From: an uncultured Bacillota bacterium
GTDB taxonomy: Bacteria; Bacillota; Clostridia; Christensenellales; UBA1242
Direction of reading: 5' to 3'
Assembly (NCBI GenBank): GCA_900544595.1
Contig: UQVQ01000005.1
Coordinates: 1 to 64,000 of the forward strand
Length of the DNA stretch: 64,000 bases
In this document: in pieces, positions 32,418-40,727 of the stretch
How positions within the stretch are numbered: the stretch's first letter is position 1
Layout: the number at the start of each line of letters is the position of its first letter
Notes under the pieces: model-generated
What the model saw: only the letters and a program-made list of their open reading frames with translations
Told to the model about the DNA's origin: nothing
The model's database searches: none
Program-made: the position numbers and the translations under genes

Positions 32418-33006
32418 AGCCAGAGTAACTTGGGTCGTTAAGGGAAATTGTGTAGTTAAAAGATGAGGAGGAAACCGATTTGTTTTTGTCGGTTATGCGG
32501 AAGGTTATTTTTGTTGAGGTTGTTGCGCCTGCTCCAACTTCAAAGGTTGTTCCTGCGCCGCCAATTGTTCTTGTTAGGTTTGCGGAAGACGAGGAGTTGT
32601 CGGTTATTTTAACTTTCAAAGCGCGGTCGGCATGGTTTTGAATTGTTATTGTTAAAACAATGTCTGCGCCATAGTTTGCGCCTGCCGCGTTTTGGAATTG
32701 AATGTTTTTGTTTTTCCAAGTTGCAAGGGCGTCTGCCGAAGGGGTGGAGTCTGCAGAATAGTTAAGGGCGGAAAAAGTTACATTATTTTTTGCGCCAGAA
32801 ACCGAACCTGTTATTGTTGCGTAAACATCTGTTGCTTGATAGCTTATTGTTCCGTTTACGCCAACAGAAACACTTTGTGCTGCCCAAACGCCAACAAGCG
32901 TTAACGCAAGAACAACAAAGAACATTGGAACGATCAATAAGAATTTAAATTTAAGACCTCGATATGCTTCGCGAGCGGTTGGGGTTTCTTCTTTTCTTTC
33001 GCGCAT
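32416..33006 (-). CDS. Exported beta-rich protein of unknown function
   Basis: The 196-residue product starts with a basic cytoplasmic stretch, then a hydrophobic helix (FLLIVPMFFVVLALTLVGVWA, about residues 24-44) that could be a signal peptide or anchor. The rest is Ser/Thr/Asn/Ala-rich and looks like one beta-sandwich: SVGVNGTISYQATDVYATITG, IVLTITIQNHADRALKVKI, STKITFRITDKN. The architecture recalls TasA/CalY-like secreted fibre proteins, but no conserved motif confirms this. GGAGGG precedes the ATG at 33006. It lies between germination genes, so a spore-surface role is possible. Confidence 0.7.
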   Translation of the reverse strand: MRERKEETPTAREAYRGLKFKFLLIVPMFFVVLALTLVGVWAAQSVSVGVNGTISYQATDVYATITGSVSGAKNNVTFSALNYSADSTPSADALATWKNKNIQFQNAAGANYGADIVLTITIQNHADRALKVKITDNSSSSANLTRTIGGAGTTFEVGAGATTSTKITFRITDKNKSVSSSSFNYTISLNDPSYSG

Positions 33007-33183
33007 TTTTCCCTCCGAAAAATATTATCTTTATATAATTATAAATAAATTATCATTTTTTAAACAAAAAAGCAAATAAATTGAAACAATAAAAATTTTT
33101 GTTTAAGTTAAAAAATTAAAGAAAGAAATGTTATAAAATTCCTTTAATTTCTTTAAAAGTATTAAAAAACAATAAAAATTTAA
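33007..33183. other. AT-rich gap
   Basis: This AT-rich spacer upstream of the exported-protein gene includes a TATAATTATA stretch near 33036 that could hold its -10. No gene is present. Confidence 0.5.
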
Positions 33184-33213
33184 CAAAAAAAGAGCGTTTT
33201 TTGCTCTCTTTTT
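33184..33213 (-). terminator. Terminator after ypeB
   Basis: On the minus strand GAGC-AAAAAAC-GCTC is followed by seven T, just downstream of the ypeB stop. Confidence 0.75.
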
Positions 33214-33229
33214 AGTTAAATTATTGCAA

Positions 33230-34639
33230 CTACATCATTAAATTTCCGTTTTCGGTTTTAACAACTTTCAAAATGTTTTCAAGGTTTCCTGTTTGGGCAT
33301 TGAAATAGAAATAGTAGGTTGCGCCTTCTTTAAATGCTTTAACTTCGTTGGTTAAAACTTCGCGATTATAGTCAAGAGGACTTAACGCAAGGCGGGTTTC
33401 AAGAATTTTAAAGCCGTCTGGAATTCTGTTTTCGGAAGAGGCTTTTGAAACGGAAGGAGTTTCAAGAGCGCGGCTTCTGTGGTTGGTGTAGAAAGTAGAT
33501 GCTTCCCAGCCAAGAATGTTTCCGCTTGAAAGGTCAACTTTAACTTTAATTAAGTCGGGATAGAGAACAACATTGTTTTCAACGGGCGCAAGGTTAAGAT
33601 AGGTGTCGCTTCCAAGGCTTCCGCTCCAAACGCATTCCATGTTTTCAAGGCCTTGTTTCTTTGCAAAGTCAATTGCAATTTTTTCGGCTTCTTCGGTTGA
33701 AATTTTTTGTTCACTTTTCTTGGAGAATGAACTTAAAGTTAAAAGTTTTCCTCCAACTTTTGTTATTTGAGCATAATATTCAAATCCGTTTTCAAGCGAG
33801 ATTGAGAAATCGAAGGTTTTAAATTTTCCGTTTGTTTCGCCAACATAAGAAATTTTTGTTGCTTGGCTGCTTTCGCCGCCGTTTTCATTAACAGATTTTT
33901 CCTGTTTTTCAAAAATCTTTGCTGCAATTTCTTGTGCTTCATCTTTGCTTATTTCGTTTCCAGAAAGCCCTTTAATTTCCTTGCTTACAACCGAGTCGGA
34001 AAATGGACCGTCGTAAATCATTGTTGGATAGTCTTCTCCGCTTGATTTAATTGATTGAAAAAGTTGGGTGAAATCTGTGAAATCTTGTTTTTCATTTTTA
34101 ACCGAGTTAACCGAAATGCTATATCCATTTGCAATTTTTCCCGACATATTTGCAAGGCTGTATTTAATGTCGGAAACTGCGCGGTGTAGGGCGTTAAGTG
34201 TTTCGCGCTCGGAAGCGGAAATTGCGCTTGATTTTTTTCTTGAAAGAACATTCGCAAATCCGTTAAGTTGATTTATAAATCTGTTTGTTTCGGGAATTCC
34301 ATTCATTGAAATTGGAAGGCGCGAAATGTTGTTTTGTGCGCTTGCTGCGCTTTCATGAATTTCGGAAAGAAGTTTTTGAACATATGCCTCGTTTGTTGAG
34401 TTAACAAGCTTTCCAAGTTTAACTTCTGCGTTGTTAATGTCGTCAACAAGGTCGAAAAACGAGCGCTGATAAACATTTTCAAGGTTAACGGAACTCTCGT
34501 GGTATGCTTTTTTATTTACGGCATAGAGCACGCAAAAAACCGTCATCATAACCCCAAGAACTCCAACAAAAACAATGAGAGTTACTAAACTTGCTTTGCT
34601 TATGTTTGCTTTTTCTTTGCTTAAATCTTTAATTTTCAT
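33230..34639 (-). CDS. ypeB: Germination protein YpeB
   Basis: YpeB is needed for SleB to be placed and kept stable in the spore cortex. The 469-residue protein has an N-terminal membrane helix (LVTLIVFVGVLGVMMTVFCVLYAV, residues 19-42), a helical middle (residues 50-220) and C-terminal PepSY-type repeats, seen in SKDEAQEIAAKIFEKQ, STEEAEKIAIDFAKKQG and GATYYFYFNAQTGNLENILKV. Its length is close to the family norm. The GAGGAGG site is strong. It follows sleB by 15 bases on the same strand, the conserved sleB-ypeB operon order. Confidence 0.93.
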   Translation of the reverse strand: MKIKDLSKEKANISKASLVTLIVFVGVLGVMMTVFCVLYAVNKKAYHESSVNLENVYQRSFFDLVDDINNAEVKLGKLVNSTNEAYVQKLLSEIHESAASAQNNISRLPISMNGIPETNRFINQLNGFANVLSRKKSSAISASERETLNALHRAVSDIKYSLANMSGKIANGYSISVNSVKNEKQDFTDFTQLFQSIKSSGEDYPTMIYDGPFSDSVVSKEIKGLSGNEISKDEAQEIAAKIFEKQEKSVNENGGESSQATKISYVGETNGKFKTFDFSISLENGFEYYAQITKVGGKLLTLSSFSKKSEQKISTEEAEKIAIDFAKKQGLENMECVWSGSLGSDTYLNLAPVENNVVLYPDLIKVKVDLSSGNILGWEASTFYTNHRSRALETPSVSKASSENRIPDGFKILETRLALSPLDYNREVLTNEVKAFKEGATYYFYFNAQTGNLENILKVVKTENGNLMM

Positions 34640-34654
34640 TGCTGCCTCCTCTTA

Positions 34655-35317
34655 TCACATACAAAAAACGTGGCGTCCAATTGTAACAACAATTTCACGG
34701 TTGAAAATCCATTGGCTTGTTGCGGTTGCTGGGTTATAGTAGAAAATGCAGCCATAAGTTGGATCCCAGCCGTTAAGAGCATCTTGGGCGGCTTGATAGG
34801 CTGTTTCGTTTGGCTCATAGCCAATTTGTCCATCATAAACCGCGGTGAAAGCCCATGGCTGATAAACAACTCCATAAATTGTGTTCGGAAAATCTGGATG
34901 CTTAACACGATTTAAAATTACCGCAGCAACGGCAACTTGTCCAACATATGGTTCGCCGCGCGCTTCGGCATAAACGCACTTTGCAAGCAAATATAAATCG
35001 TTGTTTGATTGGTCGTTTAGGTTAATTCCAAGCAAACTTGCGGTTTTTGGGCCAACCGTTCCTGTTTGCTCAACGCCATAGTCAAATTGAAACGCTTTAA
35101 TTGCTTGGGTTGTTTCCCAGTTCATTGTTCCGTCAATTGCGCCGTTATAGTAACCCAAATCTTTAAGTTTTTGTTGGATTGCCTTGTTTTGACTGTAAGT
35201 TGTTTCGGCATAAACGTTTTCAACCTTTCGAGTTGGAATTACGCTTAAACTTAAACTTCCAATTAAGCAAACAACCATCATAATTGCAATAATCCAAATT
35301 TTTTTTGAAACCACCAT
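34655..35317 (-). CDS. sleB: Spore cortex-lytic enzyme SleB
   Basis: SleB is a lytic transglycosylase that degrades spore cortex peptidoglycan at germination. The 220-residue precursor has a hydrophobic export segment (residues 7-27), a peptidoglycan-binding domain (about 42-98: NKAIQQKLKDLGYYNGAIDG, ETTQAIKAFQFDYG) and the catalytic domain from about 105, with the acid in YAEARGE (E118) and NRVKHPDFPNTIYGVVYQPWAF. The start at 35317 is chosen for AGGGAG seven bases upstream; the frame runs further back without a site. The stop lies 15 bases from ypeB. Confidence 0.94.
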   Translation of the reverse strand: MVVSKKIWIIAIMMVVCLIGSLSLSVIPTRKVENVYAETTYSQNKAIQQKLKDLGYYNGAIDGTMNWETTQAIKAFQFDYGVEQTGTVGPKTASLLGINLNDQSNNDLYLLAKCVYAEARGEPYVGQVAVAAVILNRVKHPDFPNTIYGVVYQPWAFTAVYDGQIGYEPNETAYQAAQDALNGWDPTYGCIFYYNPATATSQWIFNREIVVTIGRHVFCM

Positions 35318-35347
35318 AAAAATCTCCCTAAAAATTGTGATTTTAAG

Positions 35348-35375
35348 TAGTTTGCGCAAAAAAACAGTTTTATTC
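35348..35375 (-). promoter_or_regulatory. Possible sigma-G-like promoter of sleB-ypeB
   Basis: On the minus strand GAATA (35371-35375) and CAAACTA (35348-35354) resemble sigma-G elements with one mismatch in the -10, about 30 bases before the start. The 16-base spacer is one to two bases short, so this is weak. Confidence 0.25.
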
Positions 35376-35387
35376 AAAAAAATCTTC

Positions 35388-35918
35388 CTAATTAAAGAAA
35401 GATTTAATGATTTCAACAATTTTAGATTTGTAAACTGCGTCGTTGCCCGTTGGGTTTGCTTTCAAAAAACAAAGAGGAGGATACACAACGCACCACCAGT
35501 TATTTCCTTCGCCGCTTCCAAGGTTTAGAATAAGCGCGTCGTAGAAACCTTGTTCAAGTGTTAAATTTTCATAGGTTCGTGTTGGAAATTCCTCGCGAGC
35601 AAGCTTTGCTTTTGATGTGTAGGAGAAGCCATTTTCTTTAAGGGTTTTGTTTGCAACGCTTTCAATAAGCGGAAAATTCTTTTCCAAAACTTTTTCCGCT
35701 TCGGTCTTTGTTTGGCAAGAAGAAATTAGGGGAATCATTGCCTCAACAACTGCGTCTTTAACTTTATACTTAATGCTTTGGTCAATCTCGTCGTTTGAGT
35801 TTGCCCTAATATGTATTCTTAAATATTCGCTGTTTTCTTGCGGCTTATTTAAAAGGCCAAAAACAACAATTACGCCAAGTGCCAAAATTAAACAAAGAGT
35901 TATAACAATTCTTTTCAT
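35388..35918 (-). CDS. spoIIR: Stage II sporulation protein R
   Basis: SpoIIR is made in the forespore and signals across the septum to trigger SpoIIGA processing of pro-sigma-E in the mother cell. The 176-residue protein starts MKRIVITLCLILALGVIVVF, an export signal. It has the family features EYLRIHIRANSNDEIDQSIKYKVKDAVV near residue 31, PTRTYENLTLEQGFYDALILNLG and GEGNNWWCVVYPPLCF near residues 142-157. The frame extends 43 codons upstream, but that part has no ribosome site and would bury the signal. No Shine-Dalgarno precedes ATG 35918 either. Confidence 0.92.
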   Translation of the reverse strand: MKRIVITLCLILALGVIVVFGLLNKPQENSEYLRIHIRANSNDEIDQSIKYKVKDAVVEAMIPLISSCQTKTEAEKVLEKNFPLIESVANKTLKENGFSYTSKAKLAREEFPTRTYENLTLEQGFYDALILNLGSGEGNNWWCVVYPPLCFLKANPTGNDAVYKSKIVEIIKSFFN

Positions 35919-35923
35919 ACAAG

Positions 35924-35952
35924 AATTATTGACGCGTTTTAAAAATTTAAAC
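35924..35952 (-). promoter_or_regulatory. Possible sigma-F-type promoter of spoIIR
   Basis: On the minus strand GTTTA (35948-35952) and GTCAATAATT (35924-35933) resemble the sigma-F consensus GYWTA and GGNNANANTW, with a 14-base spacer. SpoIIR is controlled by sigma-F in B. subtilis. The expected start site coincides with the ATG, which would explain the missing ribosome site. Confidence 0.3.
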
Positions 35953-35989
35953 AATATATGCAATAATTTCAACGAAAAATTCAAAAATA

Positions 35990-36017
35990 TTGACTTTATA
36001 TTGATTTGTGGTATACT
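35990..36017 (+). promoter_or_regulatory. Promoter of the large charged membrane protein gene
   Basis: TTGACT at 35990-35995 and an extended -10, TGGTATACT (hexamer 36012-36017), with a 16-base spacer, lie about 20 bases before the start codon. It is back to back with spoIIR. Confidence 0.7.
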
Positions 36018-36037
36018 AAAAGCATAGGAGAAAAGAA

Positions 36038-38116
36038 ATGAGTTCAAAGTTCAATGTTAGTTTAATTGAAGAAATGAAAGACGGCTCTCGCGCAAAACAA
36101 GGAAAAGAAATTGTTGTTTCCTTTGAAAAAGAAACAGGCGCAGGGGGAAGTTTCTATCGTGCCGGCAAAAACTTTAACGAAAGCGGCGAATATTTGCTTG
36201 AAGCTCAAATCTTGGAAAACGGCAAAAAAATTGTTAAAATTTATAACTCAAATGGAAAACTTAACAGTCTTATTGACGGAAAAAATGTTAAACAAGACGG
36301 AAACCATGTTGTTTTCGACGCGGCAGAAATTAAGTGTCTTCCAAATGCGCAAATTTCAATTGCGGTTAAGGGCTTGAACGAAAAGATTTCAACAGTTGAT
36401 GTTCGCGCGGGGGATCTTGTTATTAACAAAAGCCAAAAAGGAAGCATTGAGCTTTTATCGAATAAACCAATTAACCTTGAACTTTCCGAAAACTTTTTTG
36501 AAGACATTTCCTTAAATAAAGTTAAATGTGGGGTTTTGCCTGCTCAGGCTTTTGAAGCAGCCGAGGGTCTTAAAAACACAACCCAAAAAATTTTCCGTGT
36601 TAATGGCGAAGAACTTAAATTCTTAACAATAAACGGAAAACCAAACAAACTTTTCCTCGCAAGCGGAACAGAACTTCGCGAACTTGCAAATGTTATTGAC
36701 GGCTCGAAGGAACACGAGCAAACCGGAAATTTTGCCCACGACTTTGGCTTTCAATTTCGAGGCGGCGATTTTGGGCAAGGAAAAGTTGGAACAATTGCTT
36801 CAATTTTGGAAAATGTTTCTGCTAGCAAAGCAAACGAGATTTTAGCATATATTGAAAATCAAAACGCCAAAACATCAATTGAAAGAGTTTCGCCGGAAAC
36901 ATACAAAACAAGAATTCAAAGTGTTTCAAAATTCAATATTTCAACAAAAAGCCAAGTGATAAAAGAAATTGAAAATGAACAGGAAAAAATAAGTGCTTTT
37001 GTTGAGTCCAGTGCAGCGCCTGCAATTTTAAAGGTTAACTTAGCTCAATCGGAAGTTGAAGAAACGAAAGAAGGAGGGAAAATGGAAGAGAAAACAAAAG
37101 AAACCGAAATTAAAAATGTTGATTCAAACGACTCAAATTCAAACAATGGCGGAAATGACCCTGTTGTTGGGTTAACTCCAGCAGCCGATCAACCTGCTTC
37201 GCAAAGCAACCCACCAGCTGACGGTTCGAGCGACGAAGAAGAGGAAGAAACCGTTGAAGTTGTTGGCGAGCAACCACCAAAAGAAGAAAATAAAGACAAC
37301 GAACAAGGCGCAAAAGAAGATAAACCTTCAAAAGGCGAGGGGAAAAAGCAAGAGAAAAGTGAAAAAGCCGTTCCTGCAAAAGAATATAAACCACAATATC
37401 CAGTGGAAGGCGTTCATGTTCCTCTTAAACCGCTTAAAGTTCTTAAACATTGTTTGTTTGGAGCTGCAATTGCAACTTTCATCGCATTAACAGTTGTAAC
37501 CTTCCTTGGCGGGCTTCTTGCCCCAGCATTTATGTTCCTTTCTCTTGCAATTGGAACAGCAACAATAATGTCTTCCGAAGTTGTTGGAGATATTAGAGAA
37601 AGATCAAAAGAAAAACAAGCTGCGTTAGATAAAGAACAAAAACGCCTTGAAAAAGAAATTAAAAAAGAAAAGGCAAAACAAAAAGCTAAAACAGAAGACA
37701 AAGACCAATCCGAAGAAAAAGAAGAAGATAAGGAAGAAGTTTTTGAAGTTGATGGAGATAAAAAGAAAAAGAAGAAAAAACTAAACGTTGCCGAACTTGT
37801 TGCAAAAAGTTCTCAAAAAAGAGCCGAAAGAAAGGAAAAAGTTAACGAATTGAAAGCTCAAGCAACTTTAAGCAGCGGCGCGCAAGCAGAAAAAGCAAAG
37901 CGAGTTTCGCTTCAAGAAAAGAAAGTTAACGCAGAAGCAAAAGAGAAAAAAACGGCAAAAGAACTTAAAAAAGAAGCAGAAAAGAATGCTCTTAGAAAGA
38001 AAATTGCCGAAAACAGAACCGCCAACTATGCAAAGCCATTAAACAGCGAAGCATCAAGTTTAGCGCCAGATTCAAAACCTAAAAATCCATCAAGCGGACT
38101 TGATATGGGAATGTAG
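36038..38116 (+). CDS. Large charged membrane protein of unknown function
   Basis: I do not recognise this 692-residue protein. Residues 1-345 are a soluble, mixed alpha/beta part with no signal peptide. Residues about 345-460 are low complexity (Glu, Lys, Asn, Pro). Two close hydrophobic segments at about 466-520 (CLFGAAIATFIALTVVTFLGGL, PAFMFLSLAIGTATIM) form a hairpin, and the remainder is very charged Lys/Glu/Ala coiled coil. An internal AAGGAGG at 37071-37077 sits just before an in-frame ATG at 37082 (residue 349), so a shorter 344-residue product containing the membrane part may also be made. The main start has AGGAG upstream. Confidence 0.8.
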   Translation: MSSKFNVSLIEEMKDGSRAKQGKEIVVSFEKETGAGGSFYRAGKNFNESGEYLLEAQILENGKKIVKIYNSNGKLNSLIDGKNVKQDGNHVVFDAAEIKCLPNAQISIAVKGLNEKISTVDVRAGDLVINKSQKGSIELLSNKPINLELSENFFEDISLNKVKCGVLPAQAFEAAEGLKNTTQKIFRVNGEELKFLTINGKPNKLFLASGTELRELANVIDGSKEHEQTGNFAHDFGFQFRGGDFGQGKVGTIASILENVSASKANEILAYIENQNAKTSIERVSPETYKTRIQSVSKFNISTKSQVIKEIENEQEKISAFVESSAAPAILKVNLAQSEVEETKEGGKMEEKTKETEIKNVDSNDSNSNNGGNDPVVGLTPAADQPASQSNPPADGSSDEEEEETVEVVGEQPPKEENKDNEQGAKEDKPSKGEGKKQEKSEKAVPAKEYKPQYPVEGVHVPLKPLKVLKHCLFGAAIATFIALTVVTFLGGLLAPAFMFLSLAIGTATIMSSEVVGDIRERSKEKQAALDKEQKRLEKEIKKEKAKQKAKTEDKDQSEEKEEDKEEVFEVDGDKKKKKKKLNVAELVAKSSQKRAERKEKVNELKAQATLSSGAQAEKAKRVSLQEKKVNAEAKEKKTAKELKKEAEKNALRKKIAENRTANYAKPLNSEASSLAPDSKPKNPSSGLDMGM

Positions 38117-38125
38117 GAAAAATTC

Positions 38126-38154
38126 AAAAAGCAGTTGACATCAGCTGCTTTTTT
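38126..38154 (+). terminator. Terminator overlapping the tRNA-Arg promoter
   Basis: A ten-pair stem AAGCAGTTGA / TCAGCTGCTT (one G-U) with a nominal 2-base turn is followed by a T-run. The TTGACA of the next promoter lies across its tip. Confidence 0.83.
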
Positions 38155-38163
38155 GACTATAAT
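38135..38163 (+). promoter_or_regulatory. Consensus promoter of tRNA-Arg
   Basis: TTGACA at 38135-38140 and TATAAT at 38158-38163 are exactly 17 bases apart, a perfect housekeeping consensus about 30 bases before the mature tRNA. Confidence 0.85.
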
Positions 38164-38194
38164 AGGGGCTGTTAGTTAAATAACTATCGCTTTT

Positions 38195-38271
38195 GCGCTT
38201 GTAGCTCAATTGGATAGAGCGTTGGTCTACGGAACCAAAGGTTGGGGATTCGAACTCCTCCAGGCGCACCA
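38195..38271 (+). tRNA. tRNA-Arg (anticodon ACG)
   Basis: The 77-base gene folds as a full cloverleaf. The acceptor GCGCTTG pairs with CAGGCGC, the D arm is GCTC/GAGC, and the anticodon arm is TTGGT-CTACGGA-ACCAA with anticodon ACG. The T arm has GGGGA-TTCGAAC-TCCTC, and CCA is encoded at 38269-38271. A34 would be deaminated to inosine to read CGT, CGC and CGA. Confidence 0.97.
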
Positions 38272-38299
38272 AAAATCGGCAGGATTTGCCGATTTTTTT
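38272..38299 (+). terminator. Terminator after tRNA-Arg
   Basis: A perfect nine-pair stem AAATCGGCA / TGCCGATTT with a 5-base loop and a T-run begins directly after the CCA end. Confidence 0.9.
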
Positions 38300-38569
38300 A
38301 TGTTTGAATCTTTAAAGAAATCAATATATAAGAACATATAAAACAAAATTTTTTCCTAGGAGAGATTCAAAATCCGAATTCGCTATGGCGAAATGCTAAA
38401 AACTTTCAATAATTGAGTAAATCGCCAAAAAATTTTTGATGAAATGTGAAATTTTTGAAAAAAATTTATTATTAAAATTTCTTTTTTTTGAGTTAAATTA
38501 TGGGTTTTCGCTTGGAATTTCCTGGCGATTCTTTAATTTTTTAGATCTCAAAAAATTTCTTTCATTTTC
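38300..38569. other. AT-rich gap with short inverted repeats
   Basis: No gene was found. There is a small hairpin (TTCGC-TAT-GGCGAA) near 38379-38393. AATCGCCA at 38420-38427 is matched by TGGCGATT at 38523-38530. These might be remnants of a small element or a structured region, but nothing confirms it. Confidence 0.5.
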
Positions 38570-38599
38570 TTGACTTGATTTTTTTTTGTATGGTAACAT
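38570..38599 (+). promoter_or_regulatory. Promoter of the repeat lipoprotein gene
   Basis: TTGACT at 38570-38575 and an extended -10, TGGTAACAT (hexamer 38594-38599), are separated by 18 bases. Confidence 0.6.
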
Positions 38600-38649
38600 A
38601 AAGTTAGGTTCAACGCATAGATGATTATGTGTTAACAAAGGAGGTAAAA

Positions 38650-40545
38650 ATGAAATTAAAGAAAAAAAGCATTGCGGCATTTATTTTTGCAATTTGCTTA
38701 GTTATGCCAGCAATACTTTTGTTCGCTGCTTGTGGAAAAACTGAACATACATTTAGCAGTGAATGGTCCACAACAGATTCTCAGCATTGGCACGCTTGCA
38801 CAGACGAAAACTGCGATGAGAAAAGCGACTTAGGTGATCACAACTTTGTTTGGGTTCAAAAGACCCCTGCTGGTGTTCACACCGACAGAGTTGAAACAGG
38901 AACTTGCTCTATCTGTCAATATCAAAAAGATAGAACAATCGAAGGCTCGGGGCTTCATACTTGGGAATGGAAAACCAGCGACACAAAACATTGGCAAGAA
39001 ACAACTTGCGAACACGAAACCCCATTAAAACAAAACGAGCAAGACCACACTTGGGAAAGTAAAAGTGATGCTACTAAGCATTGGGAACAAACTACCTGCA
39101 CCCAACATGATGCAATTAAAAGAAACGAAGAAGCTCATACATGGGAATGGAAGGCTAACAACGCGAAACATTGGGAACAAACAACTTGCGCTCAACACGA
39201 AGCGAAGACAAGAAACGAAGAAAATCACATTTGGGAATATACATCAGAAGGCGAATTAACACACAGACGCACAACTAATTGTGGCGCAGAAAAACATGCA
39301 ACAAGAATAGAACCTAACATTCCACATAGATATACAGATGAAAATGACGTTGATTGTAACGATTGTGGCTATGTAAGAAGTTTGACTGGGAAAGGCTCAT
39401 TTAACACGCTTTCAGCAAAGACATACAATGCCGGCGCGCAAGGTGTTGCTTCAAGTGATTATACAGTTAATGAAGCAATCAAAGACCTTTGCGAAATTCA
39501 ATACAAAGTTAAAGACGCAAACGATAGCACCTACACCACAACTGCACCAACAAATGCAGGAACTTATGAAGTAAGAATTTACTGCAGAGGAAATGCTACT
39601 TACCTTAGAGGCGAAGTTGCAAAAACAGAGTATGTAATCAATAAATACGAAGTTGAAATTGTTAGTGGTTTAACTTTTAATGTTGCTTATGACAAAGCAG
39701 CTATGGAAGATGCTAATGTTCAATACATAGATTTAGGAACTGTTCATGTAACTAAAGATTTAGTTAAACCTGCTGACGTTCCAATTAAAGCAAAAAAGAA
39801 AGACGCTTTCAAAAATCCTGGAAGATATCAAGTTTATGATGATGAAATGTTAATTGAAGATGACAATTTCGCACTTAAAAAATTGACTGATTTAAGAAAA
39901 GTTAATTTAGTTTACTATGACGACAGTGTTGCAGCAACATTAACAAGTGTCGCAGATGAAAGCAAAATTAAATGGGACGCAACCCAAAAACAAGTTGGTA
40001 TTACTGTTGTTAGAGTTAACAACGGAACAATAAGAGTTGGTGACTATATGATTTGTGAGGGTTATACAAAACCTCTTAAAGTAGTTGCCTTAAAATTGCA
40101 ATATAGTGTTCCTACTGACATGTTAATAAATGGCGACAAAAACTGTGAGATATATTTTGACAACAGCAGTTTTGCTGATTTAGCCACTGCAAAACCTATC
40201 TTGGCAAACAAAACCTTTACAGAAGTTGAAACACTTAACTTTGTAGAAGGCGAAAATTATACCAACACTGTAAGCAGACAACTAAACAAAGGCGAATGTT
40301 TTTATCTTGCATTTGCTACAGAAGCTTCTGCAATTGTAAAAACTTATAAATTAAATTTTGACACAAATGGAACAGGCTATGAGACAAGTGGGTCAGTTTA
40401 TTTCTTTAGAACAGACGGATATACTGATACAGCTGGAATCGAGCTGAACACAAAGAGTGAAGGAATCTATTTTGTTAAAGTAACAAAAACTGCTGATAGT
40501 GAGCCAGGAAAAGAAAGTGTTGATTTCTCTATCAAAAAATGGTAA
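38650..40545 (+). CDS. Surface lipoprotein with Trp/His/Cys repeats
   Basis: The 631-residue precursor has a lipoprotein signal with lipobox LFAAC (Cys28). Residues 33-66 and 103-232 contain repeats; three are exactly 30 residues long (starting His103, His133, His163), with a fourth degenerate copy from His193. Each has the plan H-x-W-E, then K-H-W-x-x-T-T-C and a following His. Short CxxC pairs (CSIC, CNDC) flank them. After about residue 245 an MBG-like beta domain appears (KTYNAGAQ, APTNAGTYEVRI), followed by an unrecognised C-terminal part. Start 38650 follows AAAGGAGG. Codon choice (more T-ending codons) differs somewhat from neighbours. Binding of metal by the repeats is conceivable. 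Confidence 0.8.
   Translation: MKLKKKSIAAFIFAICLVMPAILLFAACGKTEHTFSSEWSTTDSQHWHACTDENCDEKSDLGDHNFVWVQKTPAGVHTDRVETGTCSICQYQKDRTIEGSGLHTWEWKTSDTKHWQETTCEHETPLKQNEQDHTWESKSDATKHWEQTTCTQHDAIKRNEEAHTWEWKANNAKHWEQTTCAQHEAKTRNEENHIWEYTSEGELTHRRTTNCGAEKHATRIEPNIPHRYTDENDVDCNDCGYVRSLTGKGSFNTLSAKTYNAGAQGVASSDYTVNEAIKDLCEIQYKVKDANDSTYTTTAPTNAGTYEVRIYCRGNATYLRGEVAKTEYVINKYEVEIVSGLTFNVAYDKAAMEDANVQYIDLGTVHVTKDLVKPADVPIKAKKKDAFKNPGRYQVYDDEMLIEDDNFALKKLTDLRKVNLVYYDDSVAATLTSVADESKIKWDATQKQVGITVVRVNNGTIRVGDYMICEGYTKPLKVVALKLQYSVPTDMLINGDKNCEIYFDNSSFADLATAKPILANKTFTEVETLNFVEGENYTNTVSRQLNKGECFYLAFATEASAIVKTYKLNFDTNGTGYETSGSVYFFRTDGYTDTAGIELNTKSEGIYFVKVTKTADSEPGKESVDFSIKKW
38956..39225 (+). repeat. Three 90-bp in-frame tandem repeats
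   Basis: Three consecutive 90-base units, each encoding a 30-residue HTWE...KHWxxTTC...H block, run from His103 to Asn192 of the lipoprotein. The spacing is exact, and DNA-level similarity is high enough to suggest fairly recent duplication. Confidence 0.8.
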
Positions 40546-40635
40546 AGCAAACAACTAAGTTAGTTAGCATTAATTAAAAAAGAGCAATATATTTATGCTA
40601 AAATAATTAGTTAAATTTTAAACTAATTGTTATTA

Positions 40636-40672
40636 AAAAAACGAACTCTGGAATTTTTCAGAGTTCGTTTTA
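40636..40672. terminator. Terminator between convergent genes
   Basis: A perfect 12-pair stem AAACGAACTCTG / CAGAGTTCGTTT with an 8-base loop has A and T runs on its sides. It lies about 90 bases after the lipoprotein stop and 55 bases beyond the minus-strand stop. Confidence 0.82.
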
Positions 40673-40727
40673 TATTTTGCCAAAATATTTATTGATATTC
40701 CGCTGGGCTCAAATATCCAACCTTTAT

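Noticed and set aside
38300..38569. Possible small mobile element or att site after tRNA-Arg
   Set aside because: Short inverted repeats are present, but I see no copy of the tRNA 3' end, no integrase and no target duplication.
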